Origin: Apoda limacodes
Lineage: Eukaryota; Arthropoda; Insecta; Lepidoptera; Limacodidae
Direction: 5' to 3'
NCBI GenBank assembly: GCA_946406115.1
Contig: OX291551.1
Span: 6,634,001 to 6,698,000, forward strand
DNA: 64,000 nucleotides
Below the pieces are notes generated by a model. That model did no database searches and was not told where the DNA came from. It saw only the letters and a list, made by a program, of their open reading frames with translations. Made by a program: the position numbers and the translations under genes. Position 1 is the stretch's first letter. Each line of letters opens with the position of its first letter. Positions 43,504-55,367 of the stretch are shown piece after piece.

Positions 43504-44407
43504 CTAGTAATTAGTTCGAAAGGTATGCTCCTGTCTCCAATTGCTAGTTTCAAGAATTTGATCCATCGAAAAATTTTCAAGCCAATTAAGAGAAGCTACT
43601 GCTGAACGTACCGATCCGGGTGACGCTTCGTTACCTACGTCCTTGAGTACAGATTTGACCCAGCCTCCGATAAAAGTTCTTGATGCGGGTTCTGGATCTC
43701 CTCTAGCAGTTATAAATAGCTCTGAGAAGGTACCTGAATTTCGACGATCCTGCGAAACTTTGATCAGTTGGCGAACCCAATATACACAATTCAAGTTTTT
43801 CCTAGGATGTACCTTTTACTTCTAACCAGATTGCCAGTGGTTAACGTTATCCATCTCTGAACTGAAACAGGGCCGAATGACAATTGCAGCACCCTCGTTT
43901 ATGCACTTGTCTGCATCGATCCTTAGCAGTGTAAGGTCATGAACTATGCGTCCTGATGCTAACAACAGAAGAATAGCTGCACGCCTGGAAACTTGATACA
44001 AATTATGTTTATCGGGTGATTTTTTTATCTAAAAATTGTTATACTGTTTTTGCATTCTAAATAGGAGGTTTCGCTGTTCTAATTTTAGCCACAGAAATAG
44101 CTTCAAGCATATGTTTAATAAAAAAGTTAGATGAGAAATCAATATTCCCTAAAAAATTTGTAAAGGTAGCAATTACTGATTTGTGAACTAAAATCGTTCT
44201 ATAAGCTAAACCTTCGCTATGGTGTAAATAGGCTACATAACGAGCTACGTTTTCTGGATTTGGATTTCTATACGAAGTATTTGATGAGACGCACCAGGCA
44301 TTCCATTTATTTAATGTTGGCCTATACGTGTTAAGAGTGGATTTTCGCCAACTCGACATCAAAAGGCATGTTTCTTTTGCCGACCAATTTTCACTAAGTC
44401 CGTCCAC
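43504..44407 (-). pseudogene. DIRS tyrosine recombinase
   Basis: N-terminal core-binding part at 44407-44057: SSWRKSTLNTYRPTLNKWNA, then ENVARYVAYLHHSEGLAY. After stops and a shift, the catalytic part follows: RRAAILLLLASGRIVHDLTL (first Arg region), then SPGSVRSAVASLNWLENF and NWRQEHTFRTNY with the likely nucleophile Tyr at the very end. It would integrate the DIRS circle. The RIVHD sequence lacks the second Arg seen in related elements (RRVHDL). Confidence 0.75.
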
Positions 44408-46233
44408 CCAAAATCATCCACGCTTCCAAAAATTTGCATTGGATCTGTGGCGGGTGTGTTCCGGTTCTCGTGTCGATCAGTACTTGTGGAAGGTTCGGAA
44501 TACGGTACGGAATTTGTATTGACCGGCTTGAAGGTCTGCTCGCCAAAATACCTTGTGCCACTTCGGGGCTATCAAAATGTACCAACCTTGGGCTGTGTTG
44601 ATGTGAGTTAATACCTAAGGTATGAGGCTCGGTGTAGGGAACAACCAAGCCAGTTTGTATTTCCATTGGTGAATGAACGCGTTGTGGCATAGGGTTTCCT
44701 GGTCCTGTGTGTCTAAAAGTACATAGTCTTTGACAACATGAGCTGACGCAAATAAGTCCACCTGTGGAGTGCCCCACATCTCGAAAATATTCTTTGTCGG
44801 TGCAGACAGCAGATGCCACTCCAGACAGGCTTTTTCTCGTGATGAAGAATCTACTTCGCAGCTGAACCGGCCTGGAAAGTACTGGGCTGTCAAGACAATA
44901 TCTAGTCGGTCTAAAATTTTCAAAAGTCTGTGAGTTAGGTTCAATATTTTTTTTGATTTGGTCCCATCCTCCTTGTTACATGTTACTGTGTACATGTTAT
45001 AGGCTACGATTCGTTCGGTTGTCTGTTGTAACAACGTGTGAGCATTGTGAAGTTGATCGCTTTTCTCTTGAATTGCTGCATATACTGCGAATAGCTCTTT
45101 GAGATTGACATGCCACGACCTTTGTCATTTTGTCCAACGTCCAGACATTTTCGTATCATCCAGCTGAGCTCCCCATCCGAAGTCCGATGCATCTGTGATC
45201 AGAAGGTGAGAGAATAGTTCTGAATGTATTGGTCGTAAACCATGTGTTTTTTTTAACCACCACTTTATTTCTGTGAGTACAGGTTCTGGTAATTTCATCT
45301 GTTTGAATGGGTGCGCCTTGGGAAGAAATCGACTATAAAAGTGTAGGGTTCGACAGTGCAATCTTCCTCTGTGGATCACGAATAAAACAAAGTTGAGTCT
45401 TCCCATGAGCGACTGGGCCCGTCTGAGAGACCAACTGCCTTTGGACATCTGACATGAAAGTGCTTTGCGAAGCGTTTAGCACTTTAGTTCCGACAGGGAC
45501 TTCGTGTTGAGTTGAGTGTCCCACGAGACGCCTAGATATTCGAGGCGCCGAGTCGGAACCAGTACAGACTTGTCCATGTCGATAGTCTAGCAAAGGCGAC
45601 ACATTAGATTTACTGTGAATGCTATGTGTTCGTGTAAGACTTGAGGAGACTGGTTCACCAACAGAAAATCGTCTAAATATACCACGCACCTTATATTTCG
45701 GCTTCTCAAGTATTTGGCTATCCAGTTCGTCACGGACGTGGCGGTTCGCGGTGCTGACGAGAGGCCGAATGAGAGGCAAGTCATCTGGAGTAGCTGTCCG
45801 TTGTAGCGAGCCTCAAAAGCCTTTGATGCTCCTTGGCGATGGGCAAATAGAAGTACACCAGTCTTGGCTCTGTAAAAAACTTGACATACGAAAGTGGCTG
45901 AAAAGTCCAAAATATTTTAGTTTCACTAATTTTTTCAGCTGTTTTAAATTGAAAATAGGACGAAAAGTTTGACTCGTTTTCGGTACTAGAAAGAATGTTG
46001 ACAGATGGCTGGAACTCATCGCTGCATGTTCTAGGACGTTGGAATCCATCATACTTCTCATCTGTTGCGACATGTGATAACTGTTTTTTGTCTCGAAATA
46101 TTTCATAATAACTTGATTTGGATATATCAGAGGTGGCCTCAAAATAAAGGGGATAAGTACACCTTTTCAAAGTTAGCATATGTGATCGGGGGCTCCCAAA
46201 TTTTTCCATATATGTATATATTCTTTGGGACAA
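44408..46233 (-). pseudogene. DIRS reverse transcriptase - RNase H
   Basis: RT pieces in order on the minus strand: FFLVPKTSQTFRPIFNLKQL (about 46050-45990), ARYNGQLLQMTCLSFGLSSA, then VVYLDDFLLVNQSP with catalytic YLDD at 45668-45679. RNase H follows: LLITDASDFGWGAQLDD near 45240-45180, then TPQVDLFAS near 44770. Frames change at several points (about 45900, 45590, 45130 and 45030), so no single protein is possible. Confidence 0.8.
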
Positions 46234-47312
46234 CCACGTCGAAATTTCATTGAGTCACAAGCGATTGTTTCTATTCTGTGAGCGAACTCGTGATTTTTTA
46301 CCTGACTTGTCCACGTTTTTTGCCCCGAAGTCGAAACTGTTGATGTTTGACATGTTGGCTGAAGGCAAGCTGTTAGTTTCTCGCCTCCCTCCAACTTTTG
46401 AAGATAGCTGGTAAGCATGTCGCTGTCAAACAAATACTCGGCACTGGGCGGGATCTTCTTCAAGGCCCCATAGTGAAAGTCTTCTGAAATTTGTTTAAGA
46501 ATAAATTCTCTTCGTAGATTTATGCAATCAGCTAGCCTACCAAAAGAAATTTGTAAAATTTCGTCACTTAATTTTGTATAGTTTGACTCTTTACTATATG
46601 TCTGTTCACTTTAATCGAAAAGTGACTTTGGATTAAGAGTAGTATTGCTATCATTAGACCAATCTACTACACTTTGCATGGCCAGACATGGTTCGTGCTT
46701 CTGCGTTAGTATAGCGTTTGACAATGCTGCATAGGTTCTTCCTTATAGATATAAGCGGTCTTCACTAGAACTAGACTCATAAAAACGCCTCAACTCGTCA
46801 TTTACATTGAGTTCTACGACGCCGGGGGTAGTCACATATTTTTTCTGTGCCTCGGAAAAACGGACAGAATTCCAATCGTTGCAGGTGAGTAATTATTTCT
46901 AAATGTTATCATCGGTCCTCGGGAAAGGTGGATCTCTCACTGTAAAAGTCAATTCGGATAATTGGACTGGTTGCTTAACTACCGTGCTCGCATGAGGCGG
47001 CGGGCGAAGGCCTAAACCGTTATCATCATCATCGGTTAATTATGTTGTCCATGCTTGAAGAGCTGGGCGGTTGAGGTTGGGAAATTTATTCATATTATAT
47101 TTTAATTGTGTCAAAAAGGCCACTTGTTGCGATAAAAATTAAAATTTTGAATCACTTACATGTTTAGACCTTTTCCTTTCTACCCGAGAATCCTCCGATA
47201 AATCACTGCAAGATGAACTTGGAGAGCGATTTTATTTCCGTGACACGTGGTCGTTTTCGCTTTCACCGTCACTTTGATGCACATCCGCATCGTTGCAATC
47301 TTTGTCATCCAT
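46234..47312 (-). pseudogene. DIRS gag-like ORF1
   Basis: ATG at 47312 opens MDDKDCNDADVHQSD and hits a stop within 30 codons. The next frame gives SEDSRVERKRSKH and then a strong donor-like GTAAGTG at 47159. Further on come FSEAQKKYVTTPGVVELNV, a TAA near 46743, YAALSNAILTQKHEPCLAM and KKIPPSAEYLFDSDM, typical of the core of DIRS ORF1. A gag intron like the one at 2555-2858 is possible, though I could not fix its acceptor. Confidence 0.65.
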
Positions 47313-47414
47313 AATGAAGGAATGAATTCAAATTTCACTTTATATTTTAAAATATGAAACTATTTATTGAATATTATTAATTTAGAATATTAATTTTAAT
47401 AAAATTATTTTTTT

Positions 47415-47529
47415 CGGCGCCATTATCCCCACCGAAACTGAGGGTGACAGGGCGCCGAAAGTAGAAGGGAGGAAATTGCCTTGAGAAACTAACGCTTAAA
47501 GACAGGTGCTTGACTCAACTATGGATTCC
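47415..47529. repeat. DIRS inverted terminal repeat, 5' side of element
   Basis: CGGCGCCATTATCCCCACCG ... TTGACTCAACTATGGATTCC; reverse complement of 42994-43109. It is followed by GGATATCGAAGACGGAACAA, whose complement occurs in the internal complementary region. Confidence 0.9.
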
Positions 47530-47555
47530 GGATATCGAAGACGGAACAAATTATA

Positions 47556-48168
47556 AAAATTATATATGTATAGTTATTGCATTGTAAATATGTAGTTATT
47601 GCAACAAAAGTAAAAAAAAAATCACTGATATGACATGTTTCTTTAGCTTTATGTGGTAAAATTAAAGACCAGAGAGATAATAGAATATTTTTTCACCCTT
47701 TTCTAATTCTTCTTGAAAAAAGAAGAAGTACTTTTACGTTGTACAACATATTTACATATTTATATTTTAATTACTATAAATATACATTCAAATTAATAAT
47801 TACAGGGTTATGCGTCAAGGACCTATGTTAAAATAATAAATTACAATTTATGTTAGAGATTTAATATATGTAATGTTTTAAAATTTTTTTTTAACCTAAA
47901 ATGAATAAATTAAAGCAAATTCACATAAAAGAAATGAAAATGTCCTCTACGCTCAACCATTTTTTTTATACATTTTTATATAGTTTACATTTAAATTATT
48001 TCCGTTGTAGCCTCATAAACCAAGAGGTTTAGAGGTTGTTTAAATATTGCCAAATACAACGGTTTCGCTAAAACGACACTTGCCTTACAAAAATTAGCCC
48101 TTTAAAGCTAAATATTTCGCAACTGGATCCCTGATAGAAACAAAAGCCAAGTTCACATTTTAAAAAAA
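47556..48168. other. No gene; AT-rich
   Basis: Very AT-rich sequence after the DIRS end with no feature that I can support. Confidence 0.5.
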
Positions 48169-48634
48169 GCGGCCAAGTGCGAGTTGGACTCACGAACCGA
48201 GGGTTTCGTGCCTACCACCATTTACGTACTTTACAAACACAAACAAAAAAATATGGCACAGGCAGACCTACACTGCACCTTCCAGTCCGTACTTACTGAG
48301 AACTTTTTGTGTAATTGTTTAGTTATTAGTTGCAATAGCAATGTCGTCTGCCCAAAGCCAATAATTAACACTTTTTTTTTTATTTTTATATTTGAGTTGA
48401 CTGAATGATTTTTGAGTTTGAGTTCTAAGTATGGGGAAACCCCAAAATTTATTGTTTTTTTTTTCTATTTTTGTGGGATCTTGATGCGACTCACAGAATA
48501 CATCTTCTTACCAAGTTTCAACAGTGTAGTTCTTATAGTTTCGGAAAAAAGTGGCTGTGACATACGGACGGACAGACATGACGAATCTATAAAGAATCCT
48601 TTTTTTTCCATTTGGCTACGGAACCCTAAAAACA
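48169..48634 (+). repeat. Dispersed repeat (GGCCAAGTGCGAG ... CGGAACCCTAAAAA)
   Basis: Begins GCGGCCAAGTGCGAGTTGGA and ends CATTTGGCTACGGAACCCTA, the paired ends of a repeat that I recognise as common in Lepidoptera. An internal GACGGACAGACATGAC block is present. Open frames at 48184-48408 and 48412-48788 fall in or near it and have low-complexity F/K-rich content without domains. Confidence 0.6.
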
Positions 48635-49184
48635 GTGGCACTCCGACAGAAGTAAAAACTAAATTTTTTTTACTCTTTTTCTTTAAAAAGAAGAAGAAAA
48701 TGACTAGAATTCTTCTTCTTTTAGAGTAGAGTAGAGAAAAGAGACAGCTGACGTGTACATTAACCTTTTTACATCCTATAACTTTCAACGAGCAATTCTT
48801 ATCTATATATTTGAATTAATATTTGGAACTCCACAGCGGCTCTAACGATATGGAAAAAAATTTGATTCAGATAAAATTTTACCTTTTAAGTTTATCTGCA
48901 TAGGTGTTTTACCCATAGACATAGGATTTTTTTACTACGTTCAAAAGACCAATAAAGCGTGGAAGCGAGAAATCCAAAGTGAGTGCATAGTGCCTATGAG
49001 AAAATGAGATAGAAGAAAATGGCCGAATATGTCAATAATTACATCGATAAGCGGCGATATGAGTGGGTCTGTTTTATAGCGATTGGATCTGTTTTTCTCC
49101 TTGAATCCTTGATTTATATTTTAGAATATTTAAATTGTAAATTTGGTATCTATTTTGTAAGCCAATATGACGTTACAAGACTCA
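48635..49184. other. No gene seen
   Basis: AT-rich sequence between two repeat regions; nothing recognised. Confidence 0.45.
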
Positions 49185-50065
49185 ATAATCCGAACTAATA
49201 CACGTTTTACCGGTAATTTATGATTTTTTTACTGCTTTGTTGTTAATTATATTTTATCGAATTTATCCGAAAAATTAACGTAAATATCAATTTGAATTGT
49301 AGTTTACATATTATTCTTTAGATTTAAAGCCATATTTCATTGCTTAATCAAGATTTGGGGGATATTTTGTGTAAAATATGTAATCATTTAGTTACGATAA
49401 ACTTGACTTAGCACTGACGTCATGCGTATCGATATCGATAATAAAATCAACGAAAAAAACCATTTGAATCGTTGTTTACATGTTTTTCTATAGACTTGAT
49501 ACCATATTTCGTTGCAAAATCAAGATTTGTAGGATATTTTGAGTAACATATGTAATCATTTAGTTACGATAGAGATTGACATAGCGCTGACGTCATGAGA
49601 AGCTCTAACTGCGGCATAAATAGAAACACGTTCATTAAAATTATGATAAAAAAAAGTATAAAATTATATGACCACAAGTAAGAGGACATAGCGTTCCTCT
49701 AAAGGCGAATGGATTTTTTTTTTTAAACAATCTTGGTTTAACATACAAACTATTAATTTTGTAGGTAACTATGGTGTCTTGTGGTGTGAGTAAATGTGAA
49801 GTCACAACAGATAATAATCCTAATAAGTACACATTTCACAGGTAAATTATGATAATTTTTAATGCATTGTTGTCATATGCATATTTTATTAATTTTAGTT
49901 GAGAATTTTACGTAAAAAAAACTATTTAAATCATAGCTTGCATTTTTTTGTCTAGATTTACTGAGTACCATTATTTCGTTGTTAAATAAGGATTTGGAGA
50001 GTATTTTGCGTAAAATATGTAGACATTTAGTTACCATACGGCATCAGTATCGATAGTAAATCGTA
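49185..50065 (+). repeat. Three diverged copies of a 170-260-bp unit
   Basis: Shared words recur in order: AATC(A)AGATTTG(G/T)(A/G)GGATATTTTG, GTAAAATATGTAATCATTTA and GTTACGATA, with TGACGTCATG after copies 1 and 2. The copies are about 49185-49440, 49441-49610 (shortened) and 49805-50065. They are separated by unrelated sequence containing a T run. It looks like an old local duplication. No coding sequence. Confidence 0.6.
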
Positions 50066-50439
50066 AGAATATGTAATTATACATGTATAGAATGTTAATA
50101 AGATAATTATTTATAGCCATCCAAACTTGATCGCACATTGTCCGCATCGTACGTGCCGTTCGAGCCGCATTTTGCGCGCACGGTGGGGATGAATTGTAAG
50201 AGGTTGCATAATGAAAAATAATATAAAATACTTGGTTTTTATGACGGTGTTTTGTTCACCAGAAGTCTACTTACAAATAGTTTTTATTTTTCATATTCTT
50301 ATAGTTTTAGTATTATTACTAAGTGATGTTAAATTTAGATACTTTCAATAAAAAAAATTGAGACGTATCAATTAAATTTGGTTTTTATTCTTTACAATTA
50401 CTCAAACTAAATTTTCTCAACTGGTACTTTCTTCAACGA
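50066..50439. other. No gene seen
   Basis: AT-rich; nothing recognised before the jockey remnant. Confidence 0.4.
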
Positions 50440-51840
50440 GCATATCTGATATAGAGGCTCATACGAGCTCCTCACTGGACCCTGTGCTAACTACACTTCC
50501 GAACTGATATTCCGTCTCAGTGGATGCGCCTCTTGGCTCCTCTGACCACTCTCTCGTCCGGAATCAAGTGTCATGCACACTAAACGTTTCCTCTTCGCCA
50601 ATTAATTGGCGTTGCGTGTGGCATTATATGTCAGCACATTGTGATGGATTGCGGGATTTTTATGCATCGTACCCGTAGAGGCAGGTCTGCTTCAGCTCAG
50701 AAGATCCTGACATCTGCGCAGCCGCAGTCACTAAGACAATCCTCGCTGGCATGGAATGTAACATTCCTAACCCTCGAGTAGCAGCTACTCGATGTCAAAA
50801 AAAGATCGAGGTTTAAAGGTCTTGTAAAGAAGCTAAAATTATGGCTTGGACCACGGCTCGAACAATAAGGATCTGAATACGTCTGAGCTAAAAAAATTCA
50901 ATGCTCCCTCGAGGTTCAGTAAGAAAGTAACCGCCAGAGGTTAGTTCCAATTCATCGGCAAGGGAAACTTTTGACAGTGGTCGTTACCACCACAGCGAAA
51001 AACCGATTCTCCCATAGTGCTAGAGAGAAAGCCGATTTACTGGGCAGTCTCATTGCCTCAAACTCGAATATCAATAACGAAGGAGCTGTACCACCTACAT
51101 TACTGTGGTGTGATAAGACTATGCCTGAAATCTCTATAACACAGCGGGAGGTCCGGTGGTCGTTAAGCGTTTCGGGATTCAACCCAATAAAGACACAAGT
51201 CTGCACGTTCACCGCTAAGAAAATCCCATTTACTGTGGTCCCACAATTCCAGAACACAGCACTTACCATATCCAAGAGTATTGGGATCTTTGGTGTTGAC
51301 TTCTCCAGCTATATCCAGTTTCACGACCATTTCACTAGACAAGGAGAAGCTGGCGTTCAAAAAACCAGGGCAAAAGTTGTTGCTTTACAAATCACAAGTC
51401 CGGTCTCATATAGACGTACTGCTGCCATCTCTAGGCGGGTGCACCTGGATACCAGCTTAGCCCTTTTGATTCGGTTCAACGACGAGCAGTAAGAATCTTC
51501 GACGATCCCAAACTCACAAGTCGTATCGAGGAGAGATTTTGCCTCCCTGTGTGTGTTCTACCGCTTGTATAATGTGTTCTGTGTTTTGAGGAATAGAGAA
51601 ATTATTTCCACAGCTACTTTCTACCATCGCTTCGCTCGCCATCGAAAGCGAATTCATTCTTACTCTTCGTAACCTAGATGGTTTATGAACAGTGCGGTTT
51701 GACAGGAACTTTCTCCCGCGAACGCTTAAGTTGTGGAATTAGCTTCCTGCTGAGGTTTTCTCCAGGGACTACGATATGGGGTTCTTTAAGAAGAAAGTGA
51801 TTAGATTTAAGACGTGATTATAGTCCTAATAGTTTAGGTT
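50440..51840 (+). pseudogene. Jockey-type LINE, internally deleted copy
   Basis: The order is endonuclease end (SSDHS-like region near 50530-50560), linker, VTTTAKNRFSHSAREKADLL, then MPEISITQREVRWSL. The text then jumps to FNPIKTQVCTFTAKKIPF. The whole RT catalytic core (FDRVWH, GVPQGSVLSP, YADD) is deleted, yet the frame 50971-51492 stays open over the junction. The C-terminus and the 3' end run to about 51840 with stops. Confidence 0.7.
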
Positions 51841-52554
51841 CTAATGGTATGTTTACACTCTTGCATTCAACGCTATGTTATTGGGCACATGTACGAGCAC
51901 GAATGTATAAACAGTTTGCTTTGCCCGACAACGCGTTCCGAGGCTGCGTGGCGCGAGTGTAAACGCGACATATTTCTATTTCTTTTCTAAATATTAAATT
52001 TGACCAGCGCGCTAGTTTGCAATAATTTTGTGCAGGTAAAATTACAGATAGTGTTGTTTGACAACACTATTCCACTCGCACATTTGCAATTTTTTTTCGG
52101 TTTCGTTTTTCATTTGTCATTGTTGATCTTGTACATTCTATATCTGTGGTTTTACCTGAGAAAACGTGATTTAAAAAAAAGAACATTTAAAAAAAAATAA
52201 AACAAATAGAGTCTTAGGCACATGCTGGTTTCGTAACCACTCTGAGTCTTGCGCGGGGCGGGGCACAGTGCCGAGGAGGCGTAGTTTTTGACGTTTAACT
52301 TCATTTTGACATAACAGTAGGTTTATACTTTTTACCGTGCATACAAGTAGATACCTCCAAACTTTACGAGATTGACTTAACTTTTAAAAATACTTAATTA
52401 AAGATTATTAGTATTCATTACTATGACTACAAAAACAAAACAAATTGTGTAACTTAAACAATCCTTAAGAAGAATAGTCTTTAGAATGTTATTATTTTAT
52501 TTTTCTTTTATTATACATCGTTTATTTACTTATGTTTTATACATGTTTTACAGA
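51841..52554. other. No gene seen
   Basis: AT-rich flank between two transposon regions, with a short GC-rich patch (about 52235-52290). No coding sequence is recognised. Confidence 0.4.
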
Positions 52555-52960
52555 TGTCCCTACTTCATATAAGTATCTTTTAATGGAATTTGTACGAAAA
52601 TTTCACTTTTCCAAGTACATTTTATAACTTGGTCGACTTTTACTCGTTAGCCTGTAAAGTGTACTTACCCGTGATAGTTTTCCTTTTAAATTCTTATATG
52701 CACTACCACCGTAATTTACATTCCCAAATACTATACTTTCGCTGGTAGAGGGTGGGGAGGGGCGACGACGACGACACTTTCCTGTAACAAAAAATAGTAC
52801 TTTAAAGCTAAATGTTTCGCAAACGGAGCGAATGTTTTTGGAATTCCTATCCAACGATACTCCACACGACGGGGTAGAGGAGAAAAAATACCTCCTACAT
52901 ACCTCCACCTTATAGGAAACCGCGGCCATAATAACACTAACTTTGAGTAGTGTTGTGTTC
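52555..52960 (-). repeat. Dispersed repeat related to 3536-3850
   Basis: The minus strand shares CACCGTAATTT.../ACTATACTTTCGCTG and ACTCGTTAGCCTGTAAAGTG with the 3.5-kb repeat. The open frame 52603-52929 reads SSTPSCGVSLDRNSKNIRS, where the other copy reads STTPSCGVSLDRNSKNIGG. Because both are broken and share non-coding flanks, I read it as a mobile repeat, not a gene. It may be attached to the following jockey copy. Confidence 0.5.
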
Positions 52961-55367
52961 CTGGCGGTGAGTAAGGTTGCCAGAGCTCTTTAAGGATACG
53001 CTGCGCGGACAGCGGAGGACCGGCGGTGCTTGTTGCTGTCATTGCTCGGCGTAGACGCGGCGTGCTGGTCCGGCGGTCAGGGAGACCTGATGAAACGGCT
53101 GACCGCTGGCCGCCCGCAGGTTGAACGGGTTCTCGAACACAGGGATCACTTAATCTCCGCCCTGGGAGGCTGATCCGCCAGCCTGTGTAAATTCTCTCAA
53201 GTGGTAGTCGTGCCGGAAAAGGAGACCGGAGTGGACCCGGCTACTACAACAGAGGGGGATCAGGGGCCCTTCCGCTCGCCGTGCCAGCGTCCGTATTATC
53301 TGTGCCGAACTTTGGAAATTCTAGTACCGCACCTTTTGTCCTCAAAGCTGTCTGTGCAGTGAATCCTCATATTAAGTCTTCCAAAAAAAAAATGGCTACA
53401 AAAATAAGGAAAAGAGTTTTTTCAGCGGCCGCTTCATCCACATTTAATGTGGACTTTTGCAACATCAGGGATATTCACGCAAATCTTGACGCAGTCCACC
53501 TCCATCTGGAGACTGCGCAGCCGACCATTCTTTTTCTAACGGAAACGCAGATATCCTGCCCGGCCGATACATCATACCTTTATTATCCCGGCTACAAACT
53601 TGAGCATAATTTTGTGAGTCGTGCCGGCGAATGTATGTTTCTCCGGGAGGATATCTGCTGATATTGTGGGTGCGCGTAGATTACGGCGGCCACACTCGTA
53701 TCTATGCGTGCCTATACAGGTCTCATAGCGGTGACACGGACATAACTCGACTCTTCACGCTACTAAGTTTGACGACTGACAAAGTTCTAGAGCAATATCC
53801 CACAGCAGAACTAGTTATTTTGGGAGACTTTAACGCCCACCATCGTGAGTGGCTCAGTTCTCGAACCAATAACTATGCAGGATATCTGCTCATGAATTTG
53901 CTCTGACCTATGGATTCTCTCAGCTGGTACTTTCTCCAATGAGAAAACCAGATATAGAGGACCATACAAGCTCCTTACTGGTCCTTCTGCTGACTACACG
54001 TCCGGACGGATATTCCGTCTCAGTGGATGCGCCTTTAGGCTCCTCGGACCACTGTCTCGTTCGGACTCAAGTGTCATGCACACAACCCGATCTATCTGGG
54101 CCAACTAATTGGCGTCGTATAAGTCGGCAGACTGGGATGGATTTCGAGAATTTTATGCATCGTACCCGTGGAGGCAGATCTGCTTTAGCTCAGAAGATCC
54201 AGACGTCTGAACAGCCGCAGTCACTGAGACAATCCTCGCTGGTATAAAATGCTATATTCCTAACCGGCGAGTAGCTGCCGGCGTCAAAAAACGACAGTGG
54301 TTTAATAGGTCTTGCAGAGAAGCTAAAATTCTTAAGCAAACTGCATATGAGGCTTGGACCACGGCTCGTAATAATAAGGATCCGAATATTTCTAAATTAA
54401 AACGCAAATTAAATACTGACTCGAGGTTCAGTAAAAGACGGCTGCCAGAGCAAAATTCCAATTCATCCGCAAAATATGTGGGCGACTTGCGAGCTATCTT
54501 TCTGGGATTCGTGCTTTCTGGTCGCTTGCCAAAGCTGTCGAAGGGAATTTTTGCCAGTCGTCGTTACCACCACTGCGAAATACCGATGGTGACTTGGCCT
54601 ATAGTGCTAAAGAGAAAGCCGATCTACTGGGCAGTCTCTTTGCCTCGAACTCGAACATGAACGATGAAGGCCACCTACTATACCGTGGTGCGATAAGTCC
54701 ATGCCGGAAATCTCCATAACACAGCGGGAGGTCCGGCGGGCGTTGCTTTCTCTAGACATTCATAAGTCGAGTGGGCCAGACGGTATACCAGCAGTGTACT
54801 CCTGAGTTATGTCCTGTATTTACGTGCCTCTTCGCGCTTTCCTACCACACTAGGCACTTTCCGTCTTCATGGAAGACTGCGAATGTGCACCTGGTGCCCA
54901 AAAAGGGCGATAAATCATATCCATCGAATTACAGGCCTATCGCTATTACCTCTCTCCTCTTCAAGGTGATGGAGCGTGTGATCAACACACAGCTTCTAAG
55001 ATACCTAGAAGTACACGACCTGGTCAGTGACCGTCAATATGGCTTTCGCCACGATCGCTCGACTGGTGACCTTCTAGTGTATCTTACACACCGATGGGCA
55101 CTAGCCATTGAGAGACAGGGGGAGGCATTGGCATGTAGCCTGGACATAACGAAGGCGTTCGATCGGGTCTGGCACCGGGGTCTTCTATCGAAGTTGCCAT
55201 CTTACGGAGTGCCCGAGGGTTTGTGCAAATGGGTGGCTAGCTTTTTGTCCGGCAGACGTATACGGACCGTAGTTGACAGTAGTTGCTCTGACAGCATGAA
55301 CATTAATGCTGGTGTCCCGCAAGGCTCTGTGCTGTATCCTACGCTCTTTCTACTGCATATCAATTGA
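52961..55367 (+). pseudogene. Jockey-type LINE, 5' end to mid RT, 3'-truncated
   Basis: GC-rich 5' region (52961-53280), then endonuclease pieces: FNVDFCNIRDIHANLD, TETQISCPADTSYLYYPGY, ELVILGDFNAHHREW (catalytic GDFNAH) and PLGSSDHCLV (SDH motif). After the linker come RT motifs VPKKGDKSYPSNYRPIAITS, QYGFRHDRSTGDLL, LDITKAFDRVWHRGLLSKLP and GVPQGSVLYPTLFLLHIN. It stops there, so YADD and everything after are absent. Frames shift at several points (about 53640, 53920, 54250 and 54690). Confidence 0.8.

Larger units (their letters stand above)
42943..47555 (-). mobile_element. DIRS retrotransposon, nearly complete but mutated
   Basis: A 4.6-kb minus-strand element with gag, RT/RNase H and tyrosine recombinase in order, bounded by inverted terminal repeats (42994-43109 and 47415-47529). 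A 3'-side internal complementary region (about 43184-43275) matches the outermost sequence of both ends. DIRS elements copy RNA through this region into a circle, which the tyrosine recombinase integrates without a target duplication. All three genes carry stops or shifts. It belongs to another lineage than the gag fragment at 1.75-3.03 kb. Confidence 0.85.

Noticed and set aside
45619..45972. 117-codon plus-strand frame in the DIRS element
   Set aside because: Antisense of the DIRS reverse transcriptase; the minus strand carries the YLDD motif.
48412..48788. Opposed open frames of 105-107 codons
   Set aside because: Low-complexity F/K-rich text at the end of a dispersed repeat; no domain or family resemblance.
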